From assembly GCF_041146395.1 (NCBI RefSeq), contig NC_090983.1, positions 66,099,501 through 66,163,500 on the forward strand: a stretch of 64,000 bases of DNA, written 5' to 3'. The translations under genes were made by a program, and so were the position numbers. This document shows positions 52,336-64,000 of this stretch, piece after piece. The notes beneath the pieces are model-generated. The model saw only the letters and a list, made by a program, of their open reading frames with translations, searched no databases and was not told the DNA's origin. Source of the DNA: Eulemur rufifrons (taxonomy: Eukaryota > Chordata > Mammalia > Primates > Lemuridae). Position 1 is the first letter of the stretch. Every line of letters starts with the position of its first letter.

Positions 52336-54491
52336 CTTCAATTCTTGGTTTTAATTTTTTGTTAGTTTCCTACTTTTATAACTTTTCTTTAAATATCTTG
52401 AGGGTGTTTTTTTTCCCCTCTCAAAGAAATACTGGCCATTTTAGTAAATGGTTTTTCTATAAACAGAGATATCTATAAACAAGAATTCTATATAGCAGGC
52501 AAATTTTAAGAATTGCTAGTTACTTGCAATTTAGAAAATGGAACCATTCAACAGAAGTCATTAAAGCCGTTGAGCTGGCACTGACTTCCAAGCAGAAAAG
52601 GACAGGCCTCCTGACCTAGAGGTAGGGGACAGGTCTATAATTTGGCTCTCTCTGTGAAGCAGGAGCATTTGGGAGCCAAAGTTTGAAAAGACTGAGTCTC
52701 TCCTCTTTCTGATATCCTGCCCAGCCAACAAAATATACAAAGACTGAAGCCACATGGGCAGCCCTAATTGATGCCATGGCAGAAGCGCAGAAGCGCAAGT
52801 GTGGAGCCAAGTTATGAGCAAGCCCTGGCTTTCAAATAAGTCAAGCAAACGGAGGAATCATAAATGCTTTAGGAATATATTTCCATTCCATGACTCAAAA
52901 AAGGATTGCTTGTCTAGGTCATATAGTAAGTCAGAGACTAAAGAATAAACCAAAAAGTAATACTTATATACTCTTATTCACCTGCCATCAATGACAGACA
53001 ATAGAATTACCATGTTGTAGGTTAATAAAGCTTTTATACTTTAATACAATTACTATTAGTTAAACTCTCTTCCAAATTGATGAAGACACCATGATTCTCA
53101 TTTTTTAAGTACAAAAATGACAATCTGCCTATCAAAGCCTAATAAGAATATATCAAGAAAAATAAAATTTAAAAATTAAATGCTGAATTTAAAAGATAGC
53201 TATTGTTTAATATCTAAATTGTTGGAGAGCTAACAAAGGTTGAAAAAAAATAGTGCTGCTTAAGTAACTCCTACTAATGGAAAAATAAAAATAATAGAAA
53301 CCTCCTGGAGAATGCCGGCTTCACTGCCCAGCCCAGAAAAGGAATGGGAGCAAATCCCTTCCCTTCGAAGTACTTAGATCGTGGGATTTACTAACTCTAA
53401 TACTGGGGGAAAAATGACAGGAAATCATAATTGTAACTAAGATTTTCAGCATGTAAAAGCCTGTATTTACAGAAATATAGATATGTAGTAAAAAATAAAA
53501 GCATAATAAAAAGGAAAAACACCAACTTCAGAAACCTTAAGCAAGTTTAGCAAACTAGATTTTTAAAATTTGAATAAATATTTTCATGGGCACTGAGTAC
53601 ATTATCCTTCGTACTTCTCCATATTTGAAATATGCCATAAAAACCCTAGAGAAAAAGTTCCATTATCATTAATGATCATCAGTTTCATTTACAAAAGTTG
53701 AAATTATGTTTTTTAATAACTACCAAAATATCACGTAAATAATTCACATTTTGTGCTTCACCAGGTTGATTAAAGTTTAAGACACCATCAATAACTTAGA
53801 TGATTCTATCAAAATATTTAGAAAGCTATTTAATACAAGGTGAGCTATTGCCAGGGTAGAGCAGTGGGCAGGTAGCAGTGCCAGGCTTGCTGATGATCCC
53901 ATCTATCTTGACTGGTACAGCACTATTAAAACATGTTAATGTCTTAGCACAAGAATTTAAAGAATACTGTTGGCATAGTCCACAGTGCTTATTAAACTTT
54001 GTAAATCAAAGTCATGGCATGTCATCTCCTTGTGAGTACTCCATCTTACAAGATTCTACCTCACTGACGGGGAGAAACAAAACATACAACTTAATGCAAT
54101 TACTTTTAAGGTGCAGAGGTAATTTTTCTGGATTCTTCCCTAAATAAAAAAGAAATAATCTAAATCATGATGTCTTCATAATCTGGGCTAAAGCTATAAC
54201 TCCTATTCAACAACTTTACATCTTATAGCTAACATGAGGTTAATACTAAGTTTCAAACCATACCCTTTCAAAAACAAAACTCCAAATTTAAGATCTCTAA
54301 CCTTTGCCAGTCTATTTTAGGACACTGAAAATGTTTTTAGCCTGAACTAGAAATTTCTCTTTAGAACATAAGAGCTGAGGGAATAAACTTTGTCCCTGTC
54401 TTATCAGTTATACATAGGAAGCATTATTATGGCAATCAACCTATTTATTTGCATACATCAAAAGCTGGTCCCTACAGCTTAGCTTAGCTTT
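52336..54491. other. Unassigned intronic sequence
   Basis: No supported gene. The overlapping minus frames at 52561-52848 (95 and 64 codons) have no recognised homology. Confidence 0.45.
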
Positions 54492-54740
54492 TTTCTTTTT
54501 AAGAGTCGGGGTCTTACTCCATTGCCCAGGCTTGAGAGCAGTGGCTATTCACAGGTGCAATCATGGAGCACTATGGCCTTGCATGCCTCTCGGCTTTGCA
54601 CTTGCTGAGACTCATCTCAAAAAAAAAAAAAAAAAAAAAAAATCAATCAATCAATAAATAAATAAAAAGAAAGGAGGATCCTCCTGCCTCAGCCTCTCAA
54701 GTAGCCAGGACTACAGGTACATTCCACTACTCCTGGCTTT
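54492..54740 (-). repeat. 7SL/fossil Alu monomer, interrupted
   Basis: The left part is the reverse complement of a 7SL-type 3' end. It includes 'GTGGCTATTCACAGGTGCAA', whose complement reads CTGTGAATAGCCACTGC as in 7SL RNA rather than in dimeric Alu. The right part (54673-54740) is the reverse complement of an Alu 5' end (GGATCCTCCTGCCTCAGCCTC...). The segment between them (54585-54672) is foreign. Confidence 0.68.
54585..54672 (+). repeat. Inserted L2-end/A-tail segment, also found at 55966-56034
   Basis: 'GCTTTGCACTTGCTGAGACT' then CATCTCAAAA, 23 A, and a (TCAA)n(TAAA)n tail ending AAAAAGAAA. The same string without the long A run occurs 1.38 kb to the right in the same orientation. Here it splits a reverse-oriented 7SL monomer. 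Confidence 0.75.
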
Positions 54741-55635
54741 AGCCAATTTTTAAATTAGGAAATTGTTGCCAGGAAATTGGACCTCAGCCTACTCCCAGTT
54801 GATCGATATGCCAGCAGAATTTCAGGGAATCTTGCCTTAAGACTGATACTTCAGTCTGCTTTCAGGGTCTATTCCTTACTGTTTGACTTCCTGAGAAATC
54901 AGGCCATAATTAATACTTCAATGGTATAAGAGCTGGTACTTCTGCTGCAGTGAAGTAGTTCATTCATTCTGGCATGGTTTTCTTCCAATTCCTTATTTAT
55001 AAAAAGCACACCTCCAACTGAGTTGGCCTAGATCATTTCTTGTTTTTTAAATTTAGGGGTTGGGGGAGTCCTATATTCCCAGCTAGACTGGCTGATGGGA
55101 AACATGGTACCTTGCCCCAAGTGCCTGTGGCCTTGAAACAGCTGGGCCCACCATCTACTGCTGTCAACGAGTTTTCTTCTTCTCCTTAGTACACATAATG
55201 GACGGAAGATTATAGATTAAAACTTATAGAATGAATTTTGCTCCCACGTGTGTCTTAACTATCAGGCATAGCACTATGCATGTAGACATCCAAGGCTTTG
55301 GAGCACGTTTTGCCTAAACCAAGAGGTCTCAGACTTAGACTTCAGACCTAAGTGTTTGGCCGTTGTCAGTGTTTCTAAATCAGAGATACCTAACCAGCAC
55401 TTAAGATTTCTGGCAGTGAAATTACTGCTGATAGTTTTATTGCTTTACTTTGACATAATAACTAATAGACAGCACCAACTGATTACTGTCCTGAATTTGT
55501 TTTTAGTGACCAGCAAATTTGGAATAGGAACAACTCTGGTACCTAGGAAGGAAAGACTTTATATAATGAATAAATTAGAGCAAAAACTTGTGGTAAGTGC
55601 TCCACAACTGCACAGACTTGGACAATGAGAATTCA

Positions 55636-56035
<400 letters not shown>

Positions 56036-57414
56036 AGGTCCTCACCATAAAAGTTATATATTAATAATTACAACCAAATTGGCACCCAGACTCCTGTAAT
56101 CCGTGGCTGAATAGCTAAGCAGGCTTGCATTAACCTTGCAATGAATTCAATTCCATATTTCACAGGATTGAATATTTTGTACCCCAAAATACTATGATGG
56201 CAGGGTTTGATTGTAGGGAACATGGATATGCCTCCCCACCCCCAAGTTTAATTCGTAGATTTAAATCACTGTAAGACATGATACTTGAAGTAACTGCTTG
56301 AGTTATATCAACAGAAGACAAATCCTGATGCAAATTTCTTTAGTGCATCACTTATTACCACTTCACCAGCTTTTTCTGTGAAACTTCTAGAGCCTGAGGT
56401 TTTGTCAATAGTGTCTTTAATTTAGCTCTTATGTTTACTTACAACACAATCACAACACACCACCAGACCAATGCTTCAAGTATTAAGGCCAGCTATTTTA
56501 CATGAATCAGAAAGATTTTCTTGGATTAAACTATTTCATCAAAATAAGTCCAAAAACAAAGAAGGCCATTTGAATGTTGATGACACAGTGATAATGACTG
56601 ATTTAGGGATCAACTACTTGATTCATCTTATATTGAACAGTTAAGTCATCTAGGAAAACAGTGTATCTTGTGTCTACTCTTTAGAAAATGGTACATTTTG
56701 AATATGCAAAATATTTTGGTTCCAATTTTTAATGGAGTTTGAATGTCAAAACTGGGGCTACATCTGGATTTCATAACACTTGTATGTGAGTTTTTAAAGT
56801 TCTTCCTTAAAACTTAAAAAACATACATATAGACTGCAAAGACCAAAAGAATTCACAAAACCTGAAACCTAAAATCAAATACAAAAATTAATCAATGAAA
56901 TGACAGAAAGAGAATGTTAACTCTCAGTAAGATCAATATATCTTTTGCAACCTGCACAATATTTTTAGGATATTATCCTAGTATCTGGTTTAGGCTTCAG
57001 GCCGAGACTTAGGTCCCACTGTTTCTCAGCTTTAAGACACAGACGTGTCTTGGAGACTGGATGACAAAATTGATACTGGCAACACGGTTTCCAAAGATGA
57101 TGCATATCTGTCACTGTTTCTTGCCACTCAACCTAAAGTGACATCACCCAAATAGCTGCTCCACCATAACCTAAGGCAAGGTGACCACAGGAGCAGCAAA
57201 ATGATTACCTTAAGAAGTAAAAGAGAGATGTGCCTGCAGAGAGCAATCTGGCATTTACTAAGGGGAGGATGCATCGGGACCCTGGGAGACCAAATCTGCA
57301 AAGACTGTTTCCACAAAGGATGACCCCGGGCTGCAGACGCAGAATACTACCACTGAGGAAAGCATCCAGGCCTTCTGATACAAGCATGCACATGAACCTG
57401 AGTGACCATGTCTC
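56036..57414. other. Unassigned intronic sequence
   Basis: No gene or named repeat recognised. Overlapping minus frames around 57128-57581 (62-107 codons) are on a composition-rich segment without coding support. Confidence 0.45.
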
Positions 57415-57510
57415 CAGATCTCAGGTTCTTCAACTGTAAAAGGAAGGGACCGCACATGGTGATCTCTAACATCTTTCCTTGGTCTAAAAGTTCTTGATTC
57501 TATAAGTAAT
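57415..57510 (+). repeat. MIR3/L3-like tail
   Basis: 'GGTTCTTCAACTGTAAAAGG', GTGATCTCTAACATCTTTCCTTGG and AGTTCTTGATTCTAT resemble the common 'GACCTCTAAGGTCCCTTCC...ATTCTATGATTC' end shared by MIR3 and CR1-type elements. Confidence 0.4.
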
Positions 57511-57770
57511 AACATCATCAGCAGTGTCATCCTCAAATAGATGTAGTCATAGTATCTGTGGCTTAAGTTTAAGGCAGCCATAAGCTAGAAAATGAATTTC
57601 ACTATTTATAAATCATAAATAATGGTTGTTCAATTACAAGGGATAGATTAAATAAATCACAGAACACTTATACAATAGAATTCTATGTAAATGTTTCAAA
57701 TCTTTACTTTAGATCAGCATTTAGTGAAGTAAGAATATGATGATTATCGATCCCAATTCTTTTAAATATA

Positions 57771-58361
57771 TGAGGTCTGTTCAGAAAGTATCCAGCCATT
57801 GTTAATATAACGAGTACAGTCTGCATGACATCGATGTAAGCTGGCAGTCAAGGAGAGTGGACTGTAATGCTCATGCGTGAACAATGATGCCTTCATTGTA
57901 CTAGTCAGTGGGGTGCTCGATGCCACTGAGTAACATGTATACTGTGTGGCCATCGCATTCAAAATGACTGAGGAAGTACAGCAACGAATCTGCATCAAAT
58001 TTTGTATTAAGCTCAAACATTCCTCGGCGAAAACTATTCAGATGATTCAGGAGGCTTTTGGGGACTATGCAATGAGTGCAGTGCAAATAAACGTGTGGCA
58101 CGAACATTTCAAAGATGCTCAAGAATCTGCTGAAAGTGACCCACGTCAGGAAGGCCTGCAACAAGCAGAACACCTGAGAATGTTTAACATGTATGGGTTA
58201 AGAGATGCTGGGAGGACTGTGTAAGGTCCCAAGGTGCCTACTTTGAAGGAGACTGAGGCATCACTGTCCTATGCACAATGTTTCTTGTATCTTGTATCTT
58301 CTTTAATAAATGTCTCTATTTTTCATGTTACATGGCTGGATACTATCTGGACAGACCTCGA
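57771..58361 (+). mobile_element. Internally deleted mariner transposon, 591 bp
   Basis: Terminal inverted repeats of about 28 bases face each other: GAGGTCTGTTCAGAAAGTAT(CCAGCCA) at 57772-57798, and TGGCTGGATACTATCTGGAC(AGACCTCG) at 58333-58360. A TA (57769-57770) abuts the left end; the right TA is blurred. The first left base is T where the right end implies C, which fits CpG decay. A full mariner is about 1.3 kb, so roughly half is missing from the middle of the transposase. It differs in its ends and protein from the HSMAR2-like copy at 60 kb. Confidence 0.9.
57964..58256 (+). pseudogene. Mariner transposase remnant: N terminus fused to C terminus
   Basis: A mariner transposase binds the inverted repeats through an N-terminal helix-turn-helix region and cuts with a DDD catalytic triad. 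From the ATG at 57964 the frame reads MTEEVQQRICIKF, then IQMIQEAFGD and VWHEHFKDAQES, a mariner-type N terminus of about 60 residues. One base is lost near 58146; in the shifted frame GRPATSRTPENV follows. The catalytic region is then deleted. A third frame resumes with CVRSQGAYFEGD and a stop at 58254, the expected mariner C terminus. With no catalytic residues, the copy is inactive and could only have moved with help from another source. Confidence 0.85.
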
Positions 58362-59089
58362 CATATACAGATGCTTAGCAAATAAAAACCTCCTGGAAGC
58401 ATATACAACAAAAGGACAGCAGTGGTCATCTTTGAACGCAGGTAAACTATAGGTGAGTTTTACTTTCTTCTTTCGGGCTTCTCTACATGCAAAGATTTTT
58501 CTGCATAGATTACCTTTATAATCAGAACTAAAATTACTTTAAAAGTGAGATTTCCTAAATTTAAAGTGGCAGTTCTCTAATCTTAGACTATTTTATTTTA
58601 ATTAAAGTCTTCAGAGGATGAGCCCCCAATTCAAAAGTACAGGGAAAGAATTATGTGATAATCCTAGCATATTTTTCACTGTGCATGTGAATGATGATAA
58701 CCAGTAACATAAATATACACCTAAAATCATATTTTTAAAATCCAGTTATTTAGATATGATCACACGTGTACCTACAATACCTCGATTTCCTGATCTCATC
58801 TAAAAAGATTCAGTGTACAAGTTCTCTGAAAGGAAAATAGCTGCTCTAATGTCTTAAGTTAAAAAGAAAGAAGACTGTTTCTTTTCCCTTATTGCAATGG
58901 ATTCTAACTTGTTTCAGGGAGGGGAGAGGAAAAGAACCATTTGAAAAGCTGATGAAAGCTATAACTCCTCTCAAAGAAAAAAAAAGTACACACTCAAGTT
59001 TCCTTGATTTTGTGCACTGTCGCTAATATATAGAACTATTGCAAACATCTGAATTGAATATTTATGTGAATTTTAACTGCCTGTATTGG

Positions 59090-59364
59090 GTTGAGATTCC
59101 CCCAGAATTAAACCCCAAGACAAGGATTTGAGTGCAAGTAATTTATCTGGGAGGTGGACAAGTGAAATAGGCCAGGGAAATCAATACAGGGCGCACAAAT
59201 GATTAAGTTACTGCTGTGAATAAATGGTTCTTATTTCTACTGGGGACTTCTGTGAGCCTCCAGAGAACATACCTCACAGATGTCCCCACAGAAGGGTAAA
59301 GAACTGGGCTGCTGGTAAGGGCTGCACCTAGGGGCATAAACCCCTGGCACTTCTGACCTGCCCC
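59090..59364. repeat. Repeat-like sequence, family not identified
   Basis: 'AAGGATTTGAGTGCAAGTAA' then TTTATCTGGGAGG and 'AGCCTCCAGAGAACATACCT' look like a dispersed mammalian repeat I have seen elsewhere but cannot name. Confidence 0.3.
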
Positions 59365-59480
59365 AACACAGGTGGCAACACTTACTGGGCACCCACTCTG
59401 TGCCAGGCAAAGTCAGTTTCATAACAGTTAAGTCCACAATTTAGTGAGGAGACAGCACATAAAAAATAAAAAAGCTCTAA
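59365..59480 (-). repeat. L2 or MIR fragment
   Basis: 'ACTTACTGGGCACCCACTCT' then GTGCCAGGCAAAGTC and ATTTAGTGAGGAGACAGCAC follow the reverse complement of the L2 3' tail. Confidence 0.5.
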
Positions 59481-60029
59481 TAAAAGGATTTTAAAAGTGG
59501 GACCAGGGGTTCTTGGCATTTCAAAGGGAATGATGAGCTTCTTCAAAGCACATATAAAAGTACATAACATTTCTTCTGGTAGAAAGGACGAAAAAGCAGA
59601 GATCCTACCCTGATGATAACAAGAATGAAAAATACCACCCAATCTACAAATTCATAATTTTCTTTAACCCATCAGAGAGTTGAAGTCTCAGTATACCCAA
59701 CTAACCTGAAACCTAAGGAAAAGGAAGAACCTCCAAGGTAGGATCTGCTTACCTAGGACAGATGATGCTGGTAAGAAGAATTGAGTTAAAATTTTTAGCA
59801 AATTGGTAAATGCCGAACATGGGCAAGCAAGAAAATATAGATTTTCATAGGGCCAAAGACAGGAGGTGAATTCATACCAACTTGAAGACTCTTCTACAGG
59901 GACCTCCTCAGATTAACATCTGGGTTATTAAATATGGAATGTCCTATTTCCTCAAGTTTGACAGTTGATATCTCTGACATTTCACTTGGACACTTCTTAG
60001 GTTTTTTTTCTTTTTTATTATTGTAAAGG

Positions 60030-61175
60030 TACATCCTCCTCCTTTCAAATGCATGTTTTGGCTTGTGATTATCTTTCAAGCTTTTTTTTTTTTTTTCTTG
60101 GAGCAATTTTTGTGAAACTATGGGTAAGTAAAAAATTCATGCTATTTTTTAATATGAGTTCCATCGTGGAACCAATGCTCAAAATAGCGACAAAATGTTT
60201 GGGAAGGATGTGGCTAACGAATGCACAGTAGTACATCAATGGTTTGAGAAGTTGCATTCTGGTGGCTTTATTATTGAAAATGAGCTACGTGGGTGACCTG
60301 AGACCAAGGGGGATAATGATGAGCTGAAAGCTGTAGTGGAAACAAATCCATCTCAACCCACAGCTGAATTAGCAGTAAGGTTTGACATTACTATTCCAAC
60401 AATATTGGACCATTTGAAAGAAATCAGCAAGGTAAAGAAGCTGGATAGATAGATTCTGAATGAATTAAATGAGTATCAGCAGAGAAATCATCAGGAAGCT
60501 TGCCTTTCTTTGCTGTCGCTACATAAAGGCAAACCATTTCTACACCGTATCGGTACATGTGATGAAAAATGGATTCTTTTTGACAGTAGTCAAGTGTTTG
60601 GCACAATGGTTAAATAAAGATGAAGTGCTGAAACAGTCTAAAACCAAATATTCATCAAAAAAAGCTAATGGTGTCTGTTTGGTAGTCCAGTGCTCGTATT
60701 GTGCACTACAGCTTCATGAAACCTGGTTAATTGATTATAGCATATGTCTACAGCAACCAATTGGACAAAATCATGAGGATGCTTGTGATTAAGCAGCTGA
60801 GACTGGTCAATAGAGGCAGGCTAATCCTCTTGCAAGACCACATGTCACAAAAAACAACGCTGCTCAAACTAGACGCTGGACTTGGAAACTCTTTGTCATC
60901 CACTATATTAACCAGACCTTGCACCAACTGACTACCACTTCTTTCAGGCCTTGGACCACTTCTTGCAAAGAAGAATATTCAATTCTCAATAAGCTGTGGG
61001 AAACATCTTTCACGATCCAGGCTTCTTTGCTGCTGGCATAAACAAGCTACGTTAAGATAGCAAAATTGTGTCGATAGTTTAGGTGCATACTTTGATTAAT
61101 TGCACGGCTTCTTCTTTGAGACATAATAAACTACATTTTCGATTTGAAATTGGACATTTCATATTCAATGACCTA
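60030..61175 (+). mobile_element. HSMAR2-like mariner, decayed, near full length
   Basis: The transposase is readable in pieces: NDELKAVVETNPSQ (60315-60360), DITIPTILDHLKEISKVKK (60384-60440), ACLSLLSLHKGKPFL, then the first catalytic block CDEKWILFD (60557-60585). Next come LIDYSICLQQP-like remains and ILLQDH (60822-60840, second catalytic Asp kept but the following Asn lost), then LAPTDYHFFQALDH (60920-60961, third Asp kept). Frameshifts and stops separate the blocks. The 3' end CAATGACCTAATA (about 61170) fits a mariner terminus; the 5' terminus is unclear, and a T run (60080-60095) lies inside it. The element is an old, inactive fossil. Confidence 0.85.
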
Positions 61176-61199
61176 ATAATAATAAAAAAGACTGGCCAG

Positions 61200-61500
61200 A
61201 GTCGTGAGAATGCCTTACTTCATGATGGCCTGGGGGAGGGGAACAGCAGCCAATGTGGGAAGGCAAGAAATCCAGACAGGATCCTTCTCTCCCATCTCTT
61301 TTATGGAACAAAAGCCTTAAACTGCTGAGAGAAGGACAAAAATCTCTGCCTTTCTTAGAGCAATGGTGAAAACTCACTGCAAGTTGGAATTTCTGTCGGT
61401 ATTGCATTTTATGAACACTCTCAGTTAAAAACAGCATGCTTGTTGCTTTAAAACACTGGTCCCACCCTTCAGCTGGGCCACCAGCCTAAGACCCTCCTTA
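61200..61500 (+). repeat. Possible old LTR-like repeat
   Basis: 'GAGAATGCCTTACTTCATGA', AAAGCCTTAAACTGCTGAGAGAAGGAC, 'ATCTCTGCCTTTCTTAGAGC' and CTTCAGCTGGGCCACCAGCC give the impression of an ERVL-type LTR, but I cannot place the ends or family. Confidence 0.3.
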
Positions 61501-62464
61501 ACAAGTACTATGGACAGATTCTACTATGGACAGAGGAATCTCTCAGGGAGGGGCAGGGGAAGTGGAGAGAGAATCATGGTCCAAGCCAGGGTTTGGATGG
61601 AAAAAATATTTTTAAGATAGAAAAGACTTGAGCATGGTCATGGATGGAGTAAGGAAAGCCAAAGAACAGAATTAATAGACATCAGGGAGTAAGGAGGATG
61701 GGTTATAAATCACTTAGCATGAATTTTCTTCTGAATGTTACATCAATGTAGATGCTTAGGCATGCAAATTTGATTTTTCTTTAAAATGGGGAGAAAACCC
61801 GACATGAATAGATTCCTGGATTAAATTTAGTATCAGATTTAATTTTTATAGTCAAGAACAATTAAATTGTCTGCTAGTATTTTCTGGATCATGAGAGCTA
61901 TTCACACTGAAATGTCTAACATTTTGCTCATTGTCAAAAAAAAGCCTTCAAGTGCTGACATGAAGGATTGTGCTTTATTTCAAATTGTGCACATCACTGC
62001 AGTAACAGAGGCTCATCACACATATGAGAGAAGACACACTGGAAGTAAGATTCATCTCTTCTTCTAGTTGATTTGACATAAGCAGTAGCATCCAACCTAA
62101 ATATCAGTGAATGCCTGTTTTAATATTTCTTCAATCTTATTCATAGTTACAAAATCAGCACAATTTCTTTCTTCTGTTAACTGCCATTTATTGAACTAAG
62201 CATTATTTCAAAGAAAAGAACTACTCATTGAAAAGTAATTTCTTTTTTAGATACCCCATTAAACTTAACAAAGGCATTTAAACACTTCTGATTATTGAAA
62301 AATTAAACTTGCCTAAATTATTTTATCCCATACATGACCAAAAATTTAAATATATCTCATGAAATGATTTCTAAGAGGTACAAAGTGAAAATGCATTCTT
62401 CCTCAGCCCTTTTTCAGCTCCAAAAAGCTCTCAACAGTTCAGTACAAAAGTGAAAATTAAAATG
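61501..62464. other. Unassigned intronic sequence
   Basis: No gene, RNA gene or nameable repeat is recognised. Confidence 0.45.
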
Positions 62465-62765
62465 AACCAATGGAAAGATTTTGGTTAAAGGATATATAAT
62501 TACAGTTAGATTGGAGGAGTAAGTTCAAGAAATCTACTGCATAGCATTGTGACTATAGGTAATATCATATTCTTGAAAAATGCAAAGAGAGTGGATGTTA
62601 AGTGTTCTCACCACAAAAATGATAACTGTGAAATAATGCATTTGTTAATTAGCTAGATTTAACTATTCCATTATTTGTACATATACTTCAAAAGCTCATA
62701 CTGCATACAACAAATAAATATAATTTTATCTGTCAATTAAAAAAATTTAAAAAGTCAAGAATAAA
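62465..62765 (+). repeat. L1 3' UTR end (L1MA/L1P class)
   Basis: 'GTAAGTTCAAGAAATCTACT', GCATAGCATTGTGACTATAGGTAATA, 'AAGTGTTCTCACCACAAAAA', ATGCATTTGTTAATTAGCTAGATTTAAC and TGTCAATTAAAAAAATTTAAAAAG follow the L1 3' UTR closely, ending in an A-rich tail. Confidence 0.85.
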
Positions 62766-63554
62766 ATGAATTTTTAAAAGTAGAATAAAAAACTATCTTC
62801 AGGCTGATCATATCAGTTCTACTGTCTTTACCACCAAATTGAGTTAGAGTAAGGGAAAGGACCTGCACACTCATTACAGCCTATACTTTCCCTATCAGAA
62901 GGACTAATCACCTAATTTTTTAAAAGCAGTAAAACTAAGACTATAGGTTATGGCATAGATTTCTGTCTTATGGTAAATGTTGTAAGCACGAAATGTTAAA
63001 ATATATCTATTTAAAGTAATTCAAATTGTATCTTAGCATATTTTGTGTTTTAAAGCTAGTTTATGGAAATTTTAAAATCAGATAAAATTTTTGCAATTTA
63101 TAGGGTCAACATTAAAGGAGAAAAAAATTAAAGGAGGGAGAGGACTCTGCTTTAATCTTCCTGTGGTTATGAAGCAAGATAATATCCTGCATACTAAATG
63201 AATCATATTTCTCATGTGGATTATCTTACTCTGCATAACAAAATTTCTATGTGTACCAGGCAGTTTTTCATTTTAATTTCTGAAGCAAAACTACAAATCA
63301 AAAGATGTTCTGAACAATTGTTTTCCTTCTTTCATCCCCAGAATCACAGACCTTTTATACCTTTGCTGCCCCTAAAGGTCTGAGCCTGTAGGTAAAGTGA
63401 AGGAAAGTAAAAGACTCTGGCAGACTTGAAGTTGCTACGTAAATGAAGACAATCAAGTCTTTCTGTAATCAGTAATGACATTTCTGTGATCTCTGAGGCT
63501 TACTTGCTATTATAATATCACTTCTAAGATATTATAACACCAAGGGCATTAGAA
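62766..63554. other. Unassigned intronic sequence
   Basis: AT-rich sequence without a recognisable feature. Confidence 0.45.
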
Positions 63555-63650
63555 ACAAAGGGACTAGGCCATGTTCATTTCTGCATCCCTCTCAACACCT
63601 GGTGCTGGGCCTCAGAAATCAATGGCTATTAACTAGAATTCACTGAATTC
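63555..63650 (+). repeat. L2 tail fragment
   Basis: 'AAAGGGACTAGGCCATGTTC' then ATTTCTGCATCCCTCTCAACACCTGGTGCTGGGCCTCAGAAATCAATGG matches the order of the L2 3' UTR end. Confidence 0.5.
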
Positions 63651-64000
63651 CACTGAAAGGATCAAAAGATACGCCCAATAGAAATTTTTTAAAAACCTTG
63701 ATGAGATTTTAAGTAAAGGTAAGAATAATGTCACACATTCTTATACATCAAATGGTTTCTCCATAATTCATTAATCAAATACAACTTGCTTGATAATAAG
63801 AAATAAATATAGTTGGTCCCTGTCCCCAGTTCCTGGTATATATCTTCTAAAACCCTTATAACTTTCTGACTGACAGGTGATAGGTGCATCTTTTGTTACA
63901 ATATTTGTTTAGTCCCTGGTTCCTGACACAGGAACTTCTAAGACCTTGGAATCTCCCACAGTGATGAGTGTCTTTTTGATGCAGTTAGTGTCAGAATTGA

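Overview
The window is nuclear DNA from a mammal, almost certainly a strepsirrhine primate and most likely a lemur. The evidence is three Alu elements (13630, 28389, 42619) of the strepsirrhine type, with a duplicated A-rich linker between the arms and a 'GAGCAAGAGCGAGAC' left arm. Ancient mammalian repeats (MIR, L2, L3/CR1, MER5A-like, MLT1, HSMAR2-like mariner) fill in the rest. The sequence is AT-rich and CpG-poor, with many homopolymers and no dense open reading frames, as expected of a long intron. There is nothing bacterial or viral in its organisation.

Only one protein-coding exon can be supported. It lies on the minus strand at 8767-8903 and is the first coding exon of PKP4 (plakophilin 4, p0071), an armadillo protein of the p120-catenin family found at cell junctions. 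It encodes residues 1-44, has a clean acceptor and donor, and ends in phase 0. The gene runs right to left. Bases 1-8766 are therefore the start of the following intron. Bases 8904-64000 are the intron that precedes the ATG exon, possibly with upstream noncoding exons that I cannot recognise. No second coding exon is visible.

Layout: 0-9 kb holds the intron downstream of the ATG exon, with an L2 and a MIR copy, an unusual CpG-rich patch at about 8.4-8.7 kb, and then the exon. 9-20 kb has a long L3/CR1 relic, an Alu inside an Alu, an old L1, an L1/HAL1-like stretch, an MLT1 LTR and L2/MER5A pieces. 20-33 kb is mostly unassigned sequence with L2 and MER5A pieces. It also holds a recent minus-strand L1 insertion at 27.5-28.1 kb, which seems to carry a 3' transduction, and a minus-strand Alu 0.3 kb further on. 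33-43 kb has an RTE-like LINE scrap, MIRs, L1M fragments and a truncated Alu inserted in L1M. 43-54 kb is mainly unassigned, with a MIR-in-L2 nest at 48.4 kb and an L1M 3' end at 51.5 kb. 54-64 kb contains a 7SL/Alu monomer, an Alu-L2 chimera that shares a segment with it, an internally deleted mariner of one family (57.8 kb), a decayed HSMAR2-like mariner (60-61 kb) and an L1 3' end (62.5 kb).

I found no new multi-gene system. The most interesting items are the CpG-rich patch beside the PKP4 exon, the deleted mariner with recognisable transposase ends, the L1 3' transduction with tandem G-rich repeats in its 3' region, and the repeated Alu/L2 chimeric segment. Repeat family names come from remembered consensus sequences, not from a search; confidences reflect that.
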